64,000 nucleotides of DNA from the NCBI RefSeq assembly GCF_014695715.1, contig NZ_JACJOT010000008.1, forward strand, positions 1,612,001 to 1,676,000, written 5' to 3'. The notes under the pieces were generated by a model. It had not been told where the DNA came from, made no database searches, and saw only the letters and a program-made list of their open reading frames with translations. The DNA is from Microcoleus sp. FACHB-68. GTDB lineage: Bacteria > Cyanobacteriota > Cyanobacteriia > Cyanobacteriales > Oscillatoriaceae. Made by a program: the position numbers and the translations under genes. Below are positions 26,141-37,900 of the stretch, piece by piece (position 1 is the first letter of the stretch; each line of letters starts with the position of its first letter).

Positions 26141-27199
26141 ATGAATAAAAATATCCGTCCTCGTCTTGCTGTCACGTTGGGAGATCCTGCCGGCATTGGC
26201 CCAGAAGTGGTTTTGAAGGCTTTGGCAGATCCGGAAGTGATTCAAGGTTGCGAAGTGACGGTGGTTGGATCTCGGTCGCTTTTGCTGGAAACTCACACAC
26301 AGCTAAGCCGGCACCCTCAACTGGGAGAAACTCTGGCAGATCCCCAACAGTTGGATATTTTAGATGTGCCGGTGAATGGGGAACTGGGTGAAATTAAAAC
26401 CGGCATCGGCAATGCGGCAAGTGGTGCAGCAAGTTTTGCTTATATGAAAGTAGCGATTGAGCGAACCCTTGCAGGCGAGTTTCAAGGCATCGTCACCGGC
26501 CCGATTTCTAAGACCGACTGGAAAGCCGCAGGATATGATTATCCTGGGCAAACTGAATTGTTAGCTGAAGCTGCCGGTGTCAAGCGATTTGGGATGTTGT
26601 TTGTGGCACGTTCTCCCCACACCGGCTGGACGCTTCGCACTTTACTTGCGACCACACATATCCCTTTAAGTCAAGTTTCAACAGCGCTAACGCCAGAATT
26701 ACTAACACTTAAACTTGATTTGCTGGTGGAATGTTTGCAGCAAGATTTTGGGTTAGAAAAGGCAAGAATTGCAATTGCCGGTTTAAACCCTCACAGTGGG
26801 GAAAATGGGCAATTAGGATCTGAGGAAAAAGATTGGTTAATTCCCTGGTTAGAAGCGGAACGCAAGCGCCGGCCTAATTTAATTCTAGAAGGGCCGGTGC
26901 CGCCGGATACGCTATGGGTAAAGCCGGGGCAAGCTTGGTTCGGAAATGCAAAGTCTAACATCCAAAATGCGGCTGATGCGTATTTAGCATTATATCATGA
27001 TCAGGGGTTAATTCCTGTTAAATTAATGGCGTTTGATCGGGCGGTGAATACAACAATTGGTTTGCCCTGTATTCGCACCTCTCCGGATCATGGGACAGCG
27101 TTTGATATTGCCGGCAAAGGAATTGCGGATGCTTCAAGTATGAAAGCCGCTTTGCTGTTTGCTGCGGAGGTCGTACAGCAGCGGAAAATAGGCTTTTAG
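26141..27199 (+). CDS. pdxA: 4-hydroxythreonine-4-phosphate dehydrogenase
   Basis: NAD-dependent oxidation of 4-phosphohydroxy-threonine in pyridoxal phosphate synthesis. Family motifs: [19 protein letters not shown] at the N terminus, [26 protein letters not shown], and [11 protein letters not shown]. In the motif that reads GHTE in E. coli PdxA, where the His binds the metal, this protein has GQTE (PGQTELLAE). The ATG at 26141 ([13 protein letters not shown]) is chosen; an open frame extends upstream through the heptamer repeat but is not family-like. Product is 352 residues. Confidence 0.95.
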   Translation: MNKNIRPRLAVTLGDPAGIGPEVVLKALADPEVIQGCEVTVVGSRSLLLETHTQLSRHPQLGETLADPQQLDILDVPVNGELGEIKTGIGNAASGAASFAYMKVAIERTLAGEFQGIVTGPISKTDWKAAGYDYPGQTELLAEAAGVKRFGMLFVARSPHTGWTLRTLLATTHIPLSQVSTALTPELLTLKLDLLVECLQQDFGLEKARIAIAGLNPHSGENGQLGSEEKDWLIPWLEAERKRRPNLILEGPVPPDTLWVKPGQAWFGNAKSNIQNAADAYLALYHDQGLIPVKLMAFDRAVNTTIGLPCIRTSPDHGTAFDIAGKGIADASSMKAALLFAAEVVQQRKIGF

Positions 27200-27293
27200 T
27201 CGCAACTTAACCCGCAAAATATTTCCCACGATATAGGATTTTAACTTCAACTTCAGGTAACCTTTAATCGCACTTGCGAATGAGGTTATTAGA

Positions 27294-28361
27294 ATGTCGG
27301 CAACGGGGGTATTTGTAGGACTTTTAATTCTCATATTTGTGATGTTTGATGTCCTTGTGACTACCCTGACAACCAATGGCGCTGGTTCTATAAGTGGCAG
27401 ATTATCCTATGGGTTGTGGTGGATCGCTTTGAGGATTCATCGCCGGCATTCTAACCACCGGCTGCTGACGGTAACCGGCTGGATCATTCTAATGGGAACT
27501 CCGTTAGTTTGGATTTGTTTAGCTTGGATAGGATGGGCTATATTATTTTGTGGCGGTGACACGGCGGTGGTTAACAGCGAAAGCGATTTGCCGGCTAGTA
27601 TTTGGGAAAGAATTTATTTTACGGGTTACACCTTATCTACCCTAGGGGTTGGAGATTATCAAGCTCAAGGTGCGATATGGCAATTAGCAACCGCATTAGC
27701 GTCTGCGAATGGTTTTTTTCTGTTTACTTTAGCCATCGCCTATCTATTGCCGGTGATTGCAGCCGTTGTGCTAAAACGTCAAATTGCTCTTTATATTTCT
27801 GCTCTCGGTGGAACACCTGATGATCTTCTTAATAGAGCTTGGAACGGCAAAGATTTTGGACAATTAAGCCAGCACTTAATTGTACTGACCCCGATGCTCA
27901 CCGGCATGGTAGAAAGCTATCTGGCTTACCCGATTCTTAATTACGTTCATACCCCTGAAGGATCTAAATCTTTTGTTTTGAGTGTGGTGACACTCGATGA
28001 GGCATTAACCCTACTTTACTATGGCGTTGAAAAGTCATGCCGGCCAGATAAAGCAGCGCTAAATCCCTTACGTCGGGCGAGTTCTGCCTTTTTAAAAACA
28101 CTCAAATCTGCTTATGTTGAACCGGCATCAGAGAATCCAACCCTGCCTCCCCTCGCCCTGCTGAGAGATCAAGGCATTCCTGTGGTCAGTGATCAAGAGT
28201 TTTTAGAAGCAACGAAGCACTTTATCCTGCGTCGCAAGCTACTACTAGCATTGGTGAAACATGACGGATGGAATTGGGATAGCGTTAGCTCAACGGCAAC
28301 CACCAATCGGGCGAGCAGCTTAGATGACGAAACGGCAATTGAAAAGCCTGAATTAAATTAA
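27294..28361 (+). CDS. two-helix K+-channel-like membrane protein
   Basis: An integral membrane protein of 355 residues: an N-terminal membrane helix (~5-25), another pair of helices around ~60-90, an Ion_trans_2-type pore with filter TLGVGDY (~115) and a following helix (~140-165). The filter has GVGD instead of the canonical GYGD. The remaining ~190 residues are cytosolic and contain no RCK/TrkA NAD-binding motif that I can see. It may be a potassium or other cation channel. It is convergent with the add gene; an AT-rich hairpin lies between them. Confidence 0.75.
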   Translation: MSATGVFVGLLILIFVMFDVLVTTLTTNGAGSISGRLSYGLWWIALRIHRRHSNHRLLTVTGWIILMGTPLVWICLAWIGWAILFCGGDTAVVNSESDLPASIWERIYFTGYTLSTLGVGDYQAQGAIWQLATALASANGFFLFTLAIAYLLPVIAAVVLKRQIALYISALGGTPDDLLNRAWNGKDFGQLSQHLIVLTPMLTGMVESYLAYPILNYVHTPEGSKSFVLSVVTLDEALTLLYYGVEKSCRPDKAALNPLRRASSAFLKTLKSAYVEPASENPTLPPLALLRDQGIPVVSDQEFLEATKHFILRRKLLLALVKHDGWNWDSVSSTATTNRASSLDDETAIEKPELN

Positions 28362-28367
28362 TTTTAA

Positions 28368-28424
28368 AACAAAAAATAAAAGACAAAGAATTAATAAAAA
28401 AAATCCGTTTGCCTTTTATTTGTT
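28368..28424. terminator. bidirectional AT-rich terminator hairpin
   Basis: Arms at 28368-28387 and 28408-28424 pair with one 3-base bulge and one mismatch. A- and T-runs flank both sides. Placed between convergent genes it may stop transcription from both. Confidence 0.5.
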
Positions 28425-28445
28425 ATTTATTTAATTTTTTGCACT

Positions 28446-29477
28446 TCACGTTGCTGACACCGGCTCATGCTTCAAAACACCCGTCAAAATGGATGCCGGC
28501 GGTTTACCGTGGGGCCAAGCGAAAGCATGACGAAAAGCGGCCTCCTTACACGCTTCTAATTCATCAAAACCAATGATATCGAGGGTCAGCAAATTCTCAA
28601 ATTCAAACGGCAAACGGACATTATGCAAACCGGCGTTATCCGTGCAAATTGCGATATCAACCCCGGCATCAAAACACCGATCAAACACCAGTTTCAACTG
28701 ATGCATATCTTGAAGCGTGCCGGTTTTTAAATACGTGGTGGGGCAAACTTCCAAGCACTGCTGCCGGCTGGCAATTTCTGGCAATAGCTCAGGATGCAAC
28801 AGGGGAATTTGAATGCCGTGACCGATTCGCATTAAATAAGGCAGCAATTCTGGATAACAGCCAGAAGGTGTTTCATAGAGATGACCCGTGGTTTTAAGAC
28901 CCCGTGCTCGCGCATAAACGTATAACTCGATAAACTCATCTAAACGCTCAGCATATTGAGCATCTCCGCCGGCTAAATCGATCCCGCACACATACTGCGG
29001 AAACTGGGCAGCTAAATCAACAATTGCCCGGTTCACCTCATAAGGCAAACGCGAGTGCATACACAAAATTTGACTGGTTACAATTGGACAGTCGCTCAGT
29101 TGGCTTGCCTTGCCGACAATGTCCACAATTTTAGCCATTTGGTCAATTCGTTCAGACTGACTCAAATGTTCCGGCGTTCGGAGATAGGGCGTGTAGCGCA
29201 ACTCCAAATACGCTAAATGTTCAAAAATATAAGCGCCCCGAATTAGCCGGTAGATGAAGTAAGGCAATGTCTCGGCAGTTTGGACACTTTCAACCAGTGT
29301 GTGTAGTTCTAAATACTCATCAAGCGTTTTGCGAGGCTTGGTGTAAAACTCCTCAAACGTTGGGTATTCAGGAAATTGCTCAGCCAGATGGGCGTGATGG
29401 CGCTGGAAATACCGCCACAGAATACGCGGTACAACCGAACCACCCAGATGCCGGTGTAACTCAGCGTGTAAAGCCAC
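28446..29477 (-). CDS. add: adenosine deaminase family protein
   Basis: A metal-dependent aminohydrolase of the adenosine/AMP deaminase family. The N-terminal metal-binding HRHLGGS motif (~8-14) is present, as are the later family elements GHGIQI, EVCPTTYLKTG and ICTDNAGL with the catalytic Asp. Start is GTG at 29477 with GAAGAGG about 6 bases before it. Length 343 is normal. It lies beside purA and near an adenosine kinase, which fits a purine salvage role; substrate could also be another 6-amino purine. Confidence 0.88.
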   Translation of the reverse strand: MALHAELHRHLGGSVVPRILWRYFQRHHAHLAEQFPEYPTFEEFYTKPRKTLDEYLELHTLVESVQTAETLPYFIYRLIRGAYIFEHLAYLELRYTPYLRTPEHLSQSERIDQMAKIVDIVGKASQLSDCPIVTSQILCMHSRLPYEVNRAIVDLAAQFPQYVCGIDLAGGDAQYAERLDEFIELYVYARARGLKTTGHLYETPSGCYPELLPYLMRIGHGIQIPLLHPELLPEIASRQQCLEVCPTTYLKTGTLQDMHQLKLVFDRCFDAGVDIAICTDNAGLHNVRLPFEFENLLTLDIIGFDELEACKEAAFRHAFAWPHGKPPASILTGVLKHEPVSAT

Positions 29478-29581
29478 AAAAACCTCTTCAGATTAACTAA
29501 AACTTGAGAATAAGCAAGAATACGGGCGCTTAAAGGTGATCCCTAAAAGCTGGTCGCTCAATACTGGTGATTTACCCTTAA

Positions 29582-31012
<1,431 letters not shown>

Positions 31013-31080
31013 GGGAAGCGTCAAGAGTGACGGGTAGCAGATGATAAAAGATCAAGAAGAAAGGACAATTAGCAACTGAT

Positions 31081-31683
31081 ATGGAACTCACACTTGAAGG
31101 TCAAAAACGGGTTGAAGGCAGTAAACCCAATGCACTTCGCCGCGAAGGATTGATTCCGGCAGTTGTGTACGGCCATAACGGATCAGAATCTATTGCTTTC
31201 ACGATTAAAGCAAAAAGAGTTGAGCATCTGTTGAGGGATGCCGCCGTTAACAATACGCTCATCGAGCTAAATATCCCTGAGGTTCCTTGGAATGGCAAGG
31301 CTCTGTTACGCGAAGTTCAGACCCATCCTTGGAAAAACTATCCTTACCACCTCAGCTTTTTTGCGGTGTCCGCTCAAGATAGCTTAGAAGTTGAACTCGC
31401 CCTGAATTTTGTGGGTGAACCGGTTGGGGTCAAACTAGAGAATGGGATTTTAGACCCTGTTCTCACGCAACTGGTTGTCAAATGTAAGCCAGAGAGCATC
31501 CCTGAATCCCTCGACATTGACGTTTCTGAGCTTCATGTGGGTGATGCCTTGCACGTCGATCAACTCTCCTTGCCTGACGGCGTCGTTGCTGTTGGGGAAC
31601 CGGGTCGGGTTGTGGTTAGTGTCCTCTTGGCTAAAGGCGACGCTGTAGACGACGAAGCCGACGCGGCTGCTGCTGCAGTTTAA
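31081..31683 (+). CDS. rplY: ribosomal protein L25 (Ctc-type)
   Basis: Binds 5S rRNA in the large ribosomal subunit. Two domains: the L25 beta-barrel (~1-92, [20 protein letters not shown]) and the TL5/Ctc C-terminal domain (~95-185, [14 protein letters not shown]). An acidic alanine-rich tail ends the protein. AAAGGACA lies upstream of the ATG. It follows purA by 68 bp and is closed by an intrinsic terminator. Confidence 0.95.
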   Translation: MELTLEGQKRVEGSKPNALRREGLIPAVVYGHNGSESIAFTIKAKRVEHLLRDAAVNNTLIELNIPEVPWNGKALLREVQTHPWKNYPYHLSFFAVSAQDSLEVELALNFVGEPVGVKLENGILDPVLTQLVVKCKPESIPESLDIDVSELHVGDALHVDQLSLPDGVVAVGEPGRVVVSVLLAKGDAVDDEADAAAAAV

Positions 31684-31704
31684 GCAATTTTAGAAGTGCA
31701 CCGA

Positions 31705-31734
31705 GAAAAGCCTGGGATGATTCTCAGGCTTTTC
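31705..31734. terminator. intrinsic terminator between rplY and the kinase gene
   Basis: GAAAAGCCTG (31705-31714) pairs perfectly with 31725-31734 around a 10-base loop. T- and A-rich flanks make it usable in both directions between the convergent rplY and adenosine kinase genes. Confidence 0.75.
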
Positions 31735-31771
31735 TATTTCTATTCCCTAATTCCCGAATCCCGGCTTTGTT

Positions 31772-32788
31772 TTAACCGGCAACAATTTCCTCAACTTTTT
31801 TCGCCGGCAATTCTTCCAAACGCGGCCCGTGAACCTGCACGACCGAGGAAGCGAGGTAATTACCCCAACGAGCTGCCTGAGCGGCGCTGTAGCCGTTAGT
31901 AAGGCCGAATAACACGCCGCCGGCAAAGGCATCTCCCGCCCCGACTGTATCTATCGCTCGCACTGGAAATCCTGGCACATGGACGATTTGCCGGTTTTCC
32001 ACTACCAAGCAGCCATTCTCGCTATCGGTAATAAAAGCCAGATCCACGAGTTCACCCATTTTACGAGCGCAATCTTCCAGCGATTCCATCTCACAGAACC
32101 GGCGCACCTCATCGGCATTGCAGAAAATCGTATCGCAATAGTCCGTAACCAGTTTGTGAAAATCACCGGCAAAGCGATCTACCAGAAATGAATCGGAAAA
32201 CGTAAACGAAACCTTGACCCCGTTGCGCTTAGACTGCTCCATCGTTTCAATGGAAGCTTTACGGGGTTCTGGCGCATCCCAAAGATAGCCTTCAATATAG
32301 CTGTATTGGCACTGCTTCAGTCGCTCCACATCGATATCTGTGGCGGCTAAGGTAGTGGAAACGCCCAGATTGGTACACATGGTGCGCTCAGCATCGGGAG
32401 TTGTCAGCACCAAACAAGTGCCGGTTGGGCCATTTGAGGGGGGCGCTGGGTGCACGTCAAATTCAATGCCGGCAGCGATCATGTCTTGCCGGTAAAATTC
32501 CCCGTTGGTATCTTTAGCAACTTTACCCGAATAGAAGCCGGTGCCCCCACTCTGCGCGAGGGCGATCATCGCGTTGGCTGCTGATCCGCCGGATCGCAGT
32601 TGCAGGGAGGTGTGCGCCAAGTTATGCAAAAGGCCGGCTTGCCTTTCGGCGTCCACCAAAGTCATCGAGCCACGATTTAGGGAATGTTCGCCGACAAAAT
32701 CATCTTCCACTAATGCAAGAATGTCTACTAAGGCGTTGCCGACGCCAAATACACCGACTGGTTTTGACTGCTGGTTGTTTTCTGTCAT
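31772..32788 (-). CDS. PfkB-family kinase, probably adenosine kinase
   Basis: A ribokinase-fold sugar/nucleoside kinase of 338 residues. PfkB motif 1 is seen in LRSGGSAANAMIALAQSG (~63-80) and motif 2 with catalytic Asp in DTVGAGDAFAGG (~283-294). The overall layout matches the adenosine-kinase-like group common in cyanobacteria. It would phosphorylate adenosine to AMP and complements the add and purA genes nearby. It converges with rplY. Substrate assignment is from family resemblance and context only. Confidence 0.85.
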   Translation of the reverse strand: MTENNQQSKPVGVFGVGNALVDILALVEDDFVGEHSLNRGSMTLVDAERQAGLLHNLAHTSLQLRSGGSAANAMIALAQSGGTGFYSGKVAKDTNGEFYRQDMIAAGIEFDVHPAPPSNGPTGTCLVLTTPDAERTMCTNLGVSTTLAATDIDVERLKQCQYSYIEGYLWDAPEPRKASIETMEQSKRNGVKVSFTFSDSFLVDRFAGDFHKLVTDYCDTIFCNADEVRRFCEMESLEDCARKMGELVDLAFITDSENGCLVVENRQIVHVPGFPVRAIDTVGAGDAFAGGVLFGLTNGYSAAQAARWGNYLASSVVQVHGPRLEELPAKKVEEIVAG

Positions 32789-32909
32789 AGAACTTTTTTC
32801 TTTTTAAGAATTATACACCGATAGAGGTTTAATTAAAAATTGAAATTATCCTTAAAAAGTTTTTAATTGTGAATTAGAAAATAAGTTAAACTCTAGGTCT
32901 TGAAACAGT

Positions 32910-34460
32910 ATGCGTGATGCTTGTGTTCCTGTCTTAATTCAGCAGATGTTGCAACCGGCTTTTTATTGCCATTGGGTGAGAGAGCCGGTTGAGCTGATTC
33001 AAACCCATAGTTCTTTTGTGCTGCTGACAGGTAATTATGTCTACAAAATTAAGAAGCCTGTGAATTTTGGTTTATTGGATTATTCGACTTTGGCAAAACG
33101 TCGATTTTTTTGCGAAAGAGAATTGCTTTTGAATCAGCGGGGTGCGCCGGATGTTTATTTAGAAGTTTTGCCGGTTACTCAATTAGGCAGTCAATTTCAG
33201 TTAGGTGGGGTGGGTGAGCCGGTTGAATATGCACTTAAAATGCGTCAGGTTCCCCAAGAAGCCCTATTTGTTAATTTGCTTCAGCGAGGCTTGTTAACGG
33301 AACAGCATTTAGAAGAATTGGGGCGTTGTGTCGCGAATTTTCATGAAAAATCCTTAACTAATGAGTGGGTTCGCAGTTTTGGGAACTTATCCCAGATTCG
33401 AGAGGCTATTGAGCAAAATTATCAGCGAACAGAAAAGTATATAGAATGGTTATTAAGTCAAGAGCAGTTTGCAGATATTAGAAGATTTACAGACAACTTT
33501 TTTACTCAAAACCAAGCATTATTTGATAACCGAATTGAAAAAAATTGGATTCGAGAATGTCATGGTGATTTACATTTAAGTAATATTGCATGGTGTCAAG
33601 ATAAAGTTTTGCTGTTTGATTGTATTGAATTTAATGATCGTCTGCGTTGTGTGGATGTTATGTTCGATCTTGCTTATGCAGTCGTCGATTTGGAGGTAAG
33701 ACAGCGCCCGGATTTGAGCAATATTTATTTAAACACTTATATTGAGCAAACAGGTGATTGGGAAGGGTTGCAGGTATTGCCCCTGTATTTGATTCGGCAA
33801 GCTTATGTTAGGGCGATGGTAACATCTTTTTTGCTAGACGATCCGAGTGTTTCATCTGAAGAAAAAGAGATGCCGGCAGAAACTGCTAAAAAATATTACA
33901 ACCTGGCTTGGCAATACACCCAACCGCGCCAAGGAGAGATTATTTTAATGTCAGGTTTATCGGGTTCTGGGAAGAGTACGGTAGCGCGGCATTTAGCACG
34001 TCAAACGGGTGCTATTCACATTCGATCAGATGCGGTTCGGAAACATTTAGGAGGGATTTCTTTAAATCAGCGGGGAGGGGAAAATCTTTATACTCCTGAG
34101 ATGACTCACAAGACTTATCACCGGCTGTTAGAGTTAGGAGTTATTTTAGCTCAACAAGGTTGGCGGGTAATATTGGATGGGAAATATGATCGGCAGGCAT
34201 TCAGGTTAAATGTAATGCTTCAATGCAATACCCATCAACTGCCTTTGCAAATCGTTTATTGTACTGCGCCGGCAGAAGTGTTGCGTGATCGACTCAACCA
34301 GCGCAAGGGTGATATTGCTGACGCAACTGCCGATCTGCTGCCGGCGCAACAAGCAACGGCTGAACCTTTCACAGAATTGGAACAATCTTATGTAAAAATT
34401 ATAGATACCACCGAAGATTTAGAAGAACAATTAATAAAATTACGAGTATTGAACGATTAG
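32910..34460 (+). CDS. aminoglycoside-phosphotransferase-like / P-loop kinase fusion
   Basis: A two-domain protein. Residues ~1-330 form an APH/choline-kinase-like domain with the catalytic motif ECHGDLHLSNIAW (~215) and the metal-binding FDCIEFNDRLR. Residues ~345-516 form a P-loop kinase of the zeta-toxin/gluconokinase-like AAA_33 type with Walker A SGLSGSGKSTVARHLA (~350) and RSDAVRKHL. This fused layout is widespread but its substrate is unknown. The following gene (34520) is on the same strand 59 bp away. Confidence 0.85.
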   Translation: MRDACVPVLIQQMLQPAFYCHWVREPVELIQTHSSFVLLTGNYVYKIKKPVNFGLLDYSTLAKRRFFCERELLLNQRGAPDVYLEVLPVTQLGSQFQLGGVGEPVEYALKMRQVPQEALFVNLLQRGLLTEQHLEELGRCVANFHEKSLTNEWVRSFGNLSQIREAIEQNYQRTEKYIEWLLSQEQFADIRRFTDNFFTQNQALFDNRIEKNWIRECHGDLHLSNIAWCQDKVLLFDCIEFNDRLRCVDVMFDLAYAVVDLEVRQRPDLSNIYLNTYIEQTGDWEGLQVLPLYLIRQAYVRAMVTSFLLDDPSVSSEEKEMPAETAKKYYNLAWQYTQPRQGEIILMSGLSGSGKSTVARHLARQTGAIHIRSDAVRKHLGGISLNQRGGENLYTPEMTHKTYHRLLELGVILAQQGWRVILDGKYDRQAFRLNVMLQCNTHQLPLQIVYCTAPAEVLRDRLNQRKGDIADATADLLPAQQATAEPFTELEQSYVKIIDTTEDLEEQLIKLRVLND

Positions 34461-34519
34461 CGATTAGTTTTCTGGGTAAAATAACTGTGTTTATCTAAAA
34501 ATTATGTTGAAGAAAATTT

Positions 34520-34924
34520 ATGAAAGTTAATCGAAAGTTTGAGCGAAAGCCTGCTGGTCTTTCCAAAGGATTTTATATAGGATTGCAGACTTGGTTGTTG
34601 TTTCTCGTTGCCTTTCTTTCCTTAGGCTACCGAATTTCTTTGAGTATTTTTTTAGGAGCAATCGGAGGTTTTGCAGCCGGCTTTATAAACGCTTGGTGGC
34701 GAACTGACGATCCAGATTTTCCACCTGAGGAGCAAGCTGATAATCAGCTTTCTAGATTATCTAAAGCGCGTTCAGAACTGCTGGAAAACCAGCCAACCTC
34801 TACTTTGGCAAAACAGAGTCGGTGGACTCGTCAGGCGGGTTCGAGCCGGCGATTATTTGATGATCCGCCTGAGCCAATCGATGAAAATGATGAAAACAAT
34901 GACAATGTAGAGAAAAAAGAATAA
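34520..34924 (+). CDS. hypothetical membrane protein
   Basis: A 134-residue protein with two membrane helices (~18-37 and ~43-65, GAIGGFAAGFINAWW) followed by an acidic, polar cytosolic tail ending in a run of Asp/Asn/Glu. No known motif is recognised. GAAGAAAATTT precedes the ATG. It lies 59 bp after the kinase fusion and may be co-transcribed with it. Confidence 0.7.
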   Translation: MKVNRKFERKPAGLSKGFYIGLQTWLLFLVAFLSLGYRISLSIFLGAIGGFAAGFINAWWRTDDPDFPPEEQADNQLSRLSKARSELLENQPTSTLAKQSRWTRQAGSSRRLFDDPPEPIDENDENNDNVEKKE

Positions 34925-34950
34925 GCTATTTTAGATTTGAAAGTCAGAGA

Positions 34951-37900
34951 TTATTTAAAAAGAGCTGGTTCTGCATAATCCTGCTGCACCGGCAGCTCAA
35001 TAATAAACTCTGTACCCTCACCAAATCCTGAAACACAACTCAGTTCGCCTCCGTGTTTATCTACGACAATTTGATAACTAATTGACAGCCCCAAACCCGT
35101 GCCGGCACCCACAGGTTTTGTCGTAAAGAACGGATCAAAAACTCGCTGTTTCACTTCCTGGCTCATACCTGGGCCATTATCTGCAATTCGGATTTCCACG
35201 CGCTGTCCATTTAAAAGGCCGGTGTGAATCCGAATCGTCGGCATCACTGAAGCATTTCCCAGTTTTCTCTCCATCTCCAAAGCATCAATTGCATTTGCCA
35301 GGATATTCATAAACACCTGATTTAATTGCCCAGCAAAACAGTGTACCGGCGGCAAGGTTCCATACTCTTTAATTACCTGAATTTCCGACATTGCCCCTTT
35401 GGCTTTCAAACGATTTTGCAAAATCAATAAAGTATTATCCAGTCCCTCATGAATATCTACAGATTTCATTTGCGCTTCATCCAGTCGCGAGAAATTTCGC
35501 AGAGACAAAACAATTTGGCGAATGCGTTCAGCCCCCACTTTCATGGATGATAAAAGTTTCGGTAAATCTTCTTTTAAAAATTCTAGGTCTATCGCTTCAA
35601 TTTCGTCTTGAATCACCGGCAGCGGTTTCGGATAGGATTGCCGGTAAAGCTCCAAAAGATTAAGCAAATCTTCAATGTATTCCATCGCCGGGTCAACATT
35701 GCCATAGATAAAACTCACCGGATTATTAATTTCGTGAGCAACACCGGCAACCATCTGCCCTAAAGACGACATTTTTTCCGTTTGAATCAGTTGCGCTTGC
35801 GTTTGTTGCAGCGCTTTCATCGCTTGCTGAAGCTGTTGGGCTTGTTCCCTCGCCGCCCGCGCTGCCTCGGTGGCATGGGCGTAGAGTTCCGCTTGGCTAA
35901 TGGCAATCGTGACTTGGTCACTAATTGCTTGCAACAGCGTCAATTCACTATCCCGCCAAGGACGCGGCCCACTACAGTGACCGCAGCTAAGCCAACCCAT
36001 TTCTCCAGCGAGGGTGACAATGGGAAGAATAGCCACTGAGGTATAGCCCCAACTTGTGTGCAACTGCTGGTATTCTGGATCGGCAGATAAAGTGAGATCG
36101 TCTACGCGAATCATTTCCCGATTCAACAGCTTCGCCATGTAGTGATTTTCTGGCTGATTCGGATAGTGACCTAAGAGGCTGGGAAGCTCAGGATTTCGGG
36201 CTTCTTTGACCACTTCCCAAGAGGCAGTTTGACCTTTAAAATTTGAATTTGGGCTGGAAAAATCTTTCAGATGACTGCTACCGGCATTTGAGCGATACCA
36301 AATAAACAGACATCGATCAATTTGCAACAAACTGCGAATTTCTCGCACAGCCGCGTCCAAAATTGTATCCAAATCTAAGGAGTTGCGGATTTGACTGGCT
36401 AGCTGGTTCAGCAGCGCTTCTCGTTTTGCCAAGTTTCTAAATCGCGCTTCCGATTTCCGCAAGGCTGCCTCAGCCCGCTTGCGCTGGGTGATGTCGCGTC
36501 CTACTGCCTGAAATTCTATGACTTTGCCGGATTCGTCAAAGATAGCCCGATTTGTCCACTGCTGGGCGCGGATTTCGCCATTCGGCAAAACGAGCCGGTT
36601 TTCCCAGGTAATGACAGGATTTTTGAGGGAGACAGATTTTAAGTTTTTGAGTACGATCACCTGTTCTCGTTCCGGGACTGCCGACATAAAGCGATGCCCG
36701 ATCACTTCTTCTCGCGGCTTACTGAAATACCGGCAGTAGGCGTCATTGACAAACGTCAGGGTTCCATTCGGCAAAAACCGGCAGATTAATTCGGTTTGAT
36801 CTTCAACAATTGCGCGATAGTGGTTTTCGCTGGTTAAGAGTGCTTCTTGTGCCTGCTTGCCTTCGGTAATGTCGGTGGAGATGCCATCAAGGCGGATCGC
36901 TTTACCCTCGGCGTTGTGAACGACTCTAGAGCGATCGCGCAGCCAGCGCACTTCCCCACTACCGTGGATGATGCGGTATTCTAATTCAACGGTGCCGGCT
37001 TCAAAACGCTGTTGAGTAACCTTTTGAACGCGCTGCCGGTCTTCTGGGTGAATCGCCTCTACCCAGATGTTAGGATTTTGAAGAAAATCGTTAACTGAGC
37101 GTCCATAAACTGTTTCGACGGCGGAACTCAAATAAAGCAACTGGAAGTTTGTCGCATCAACTGACCAAACCACGTCATCAAGCGAATTGAGAATACTGTT
37201 AAGCCGTTCTTCGCTTTGATGCAGTGCTTCCCCCACCAACTGCCGTTCAGCTATCTCTTGTTGCAATCGCTTGTTAGCTTGTTTGAAGGCTTTGGTGCGT
37301 TCCTGAACTCGAATTTCCAAGTCTTCGTTTAACTTTTGCAACGCTTCTTCGGCCCGTTTGCGTTCTGTGATGTCGGTGGCAATGCCGTCTAGACGCAGGG
37401 GGATACCGTCAGCAGTGCAAGTCAAATGTCCCCGATCATGCAGCCAGCGCACTTCTCCATCAGGCCGGACAATTCGGTATTCTATCTCTTTGAAGCCGGT
37501 GGTGAGCATTTGCTGGGAGGCAAACATTGCGTGTTCGCGATCTTCTGGGTGAACGACTTCCAGCCACAGCCTTGGATTTTGAAAAAATTCTGAGGTGGGC
37601 CGGCTGTAAACGTTTTCTGCTGCGGGATTGAGGTAAAGTGTTTCAAAAGTTTGTACAGAAACAGACCACACAATATCTGTAAGGGAGTTGAGAATGCCTT
37701 CTAGCCGGTCTTCTGATTCTCGCAGTGCTTCTTCCATACGCTTGCGATCGGTGATATCGCTGCCGATCAGGGTAACCGCGACGACTTTACCACCGTTGTG
37801 AACCGGCCCAAGCCGGCTGGAATACCAGCACTCGTTGCCGGCAGAACCAACCCAAGCAAGTTCGCAGTTCTGAGGTTGGCCGGTTTCAAAAACGCTGTTG

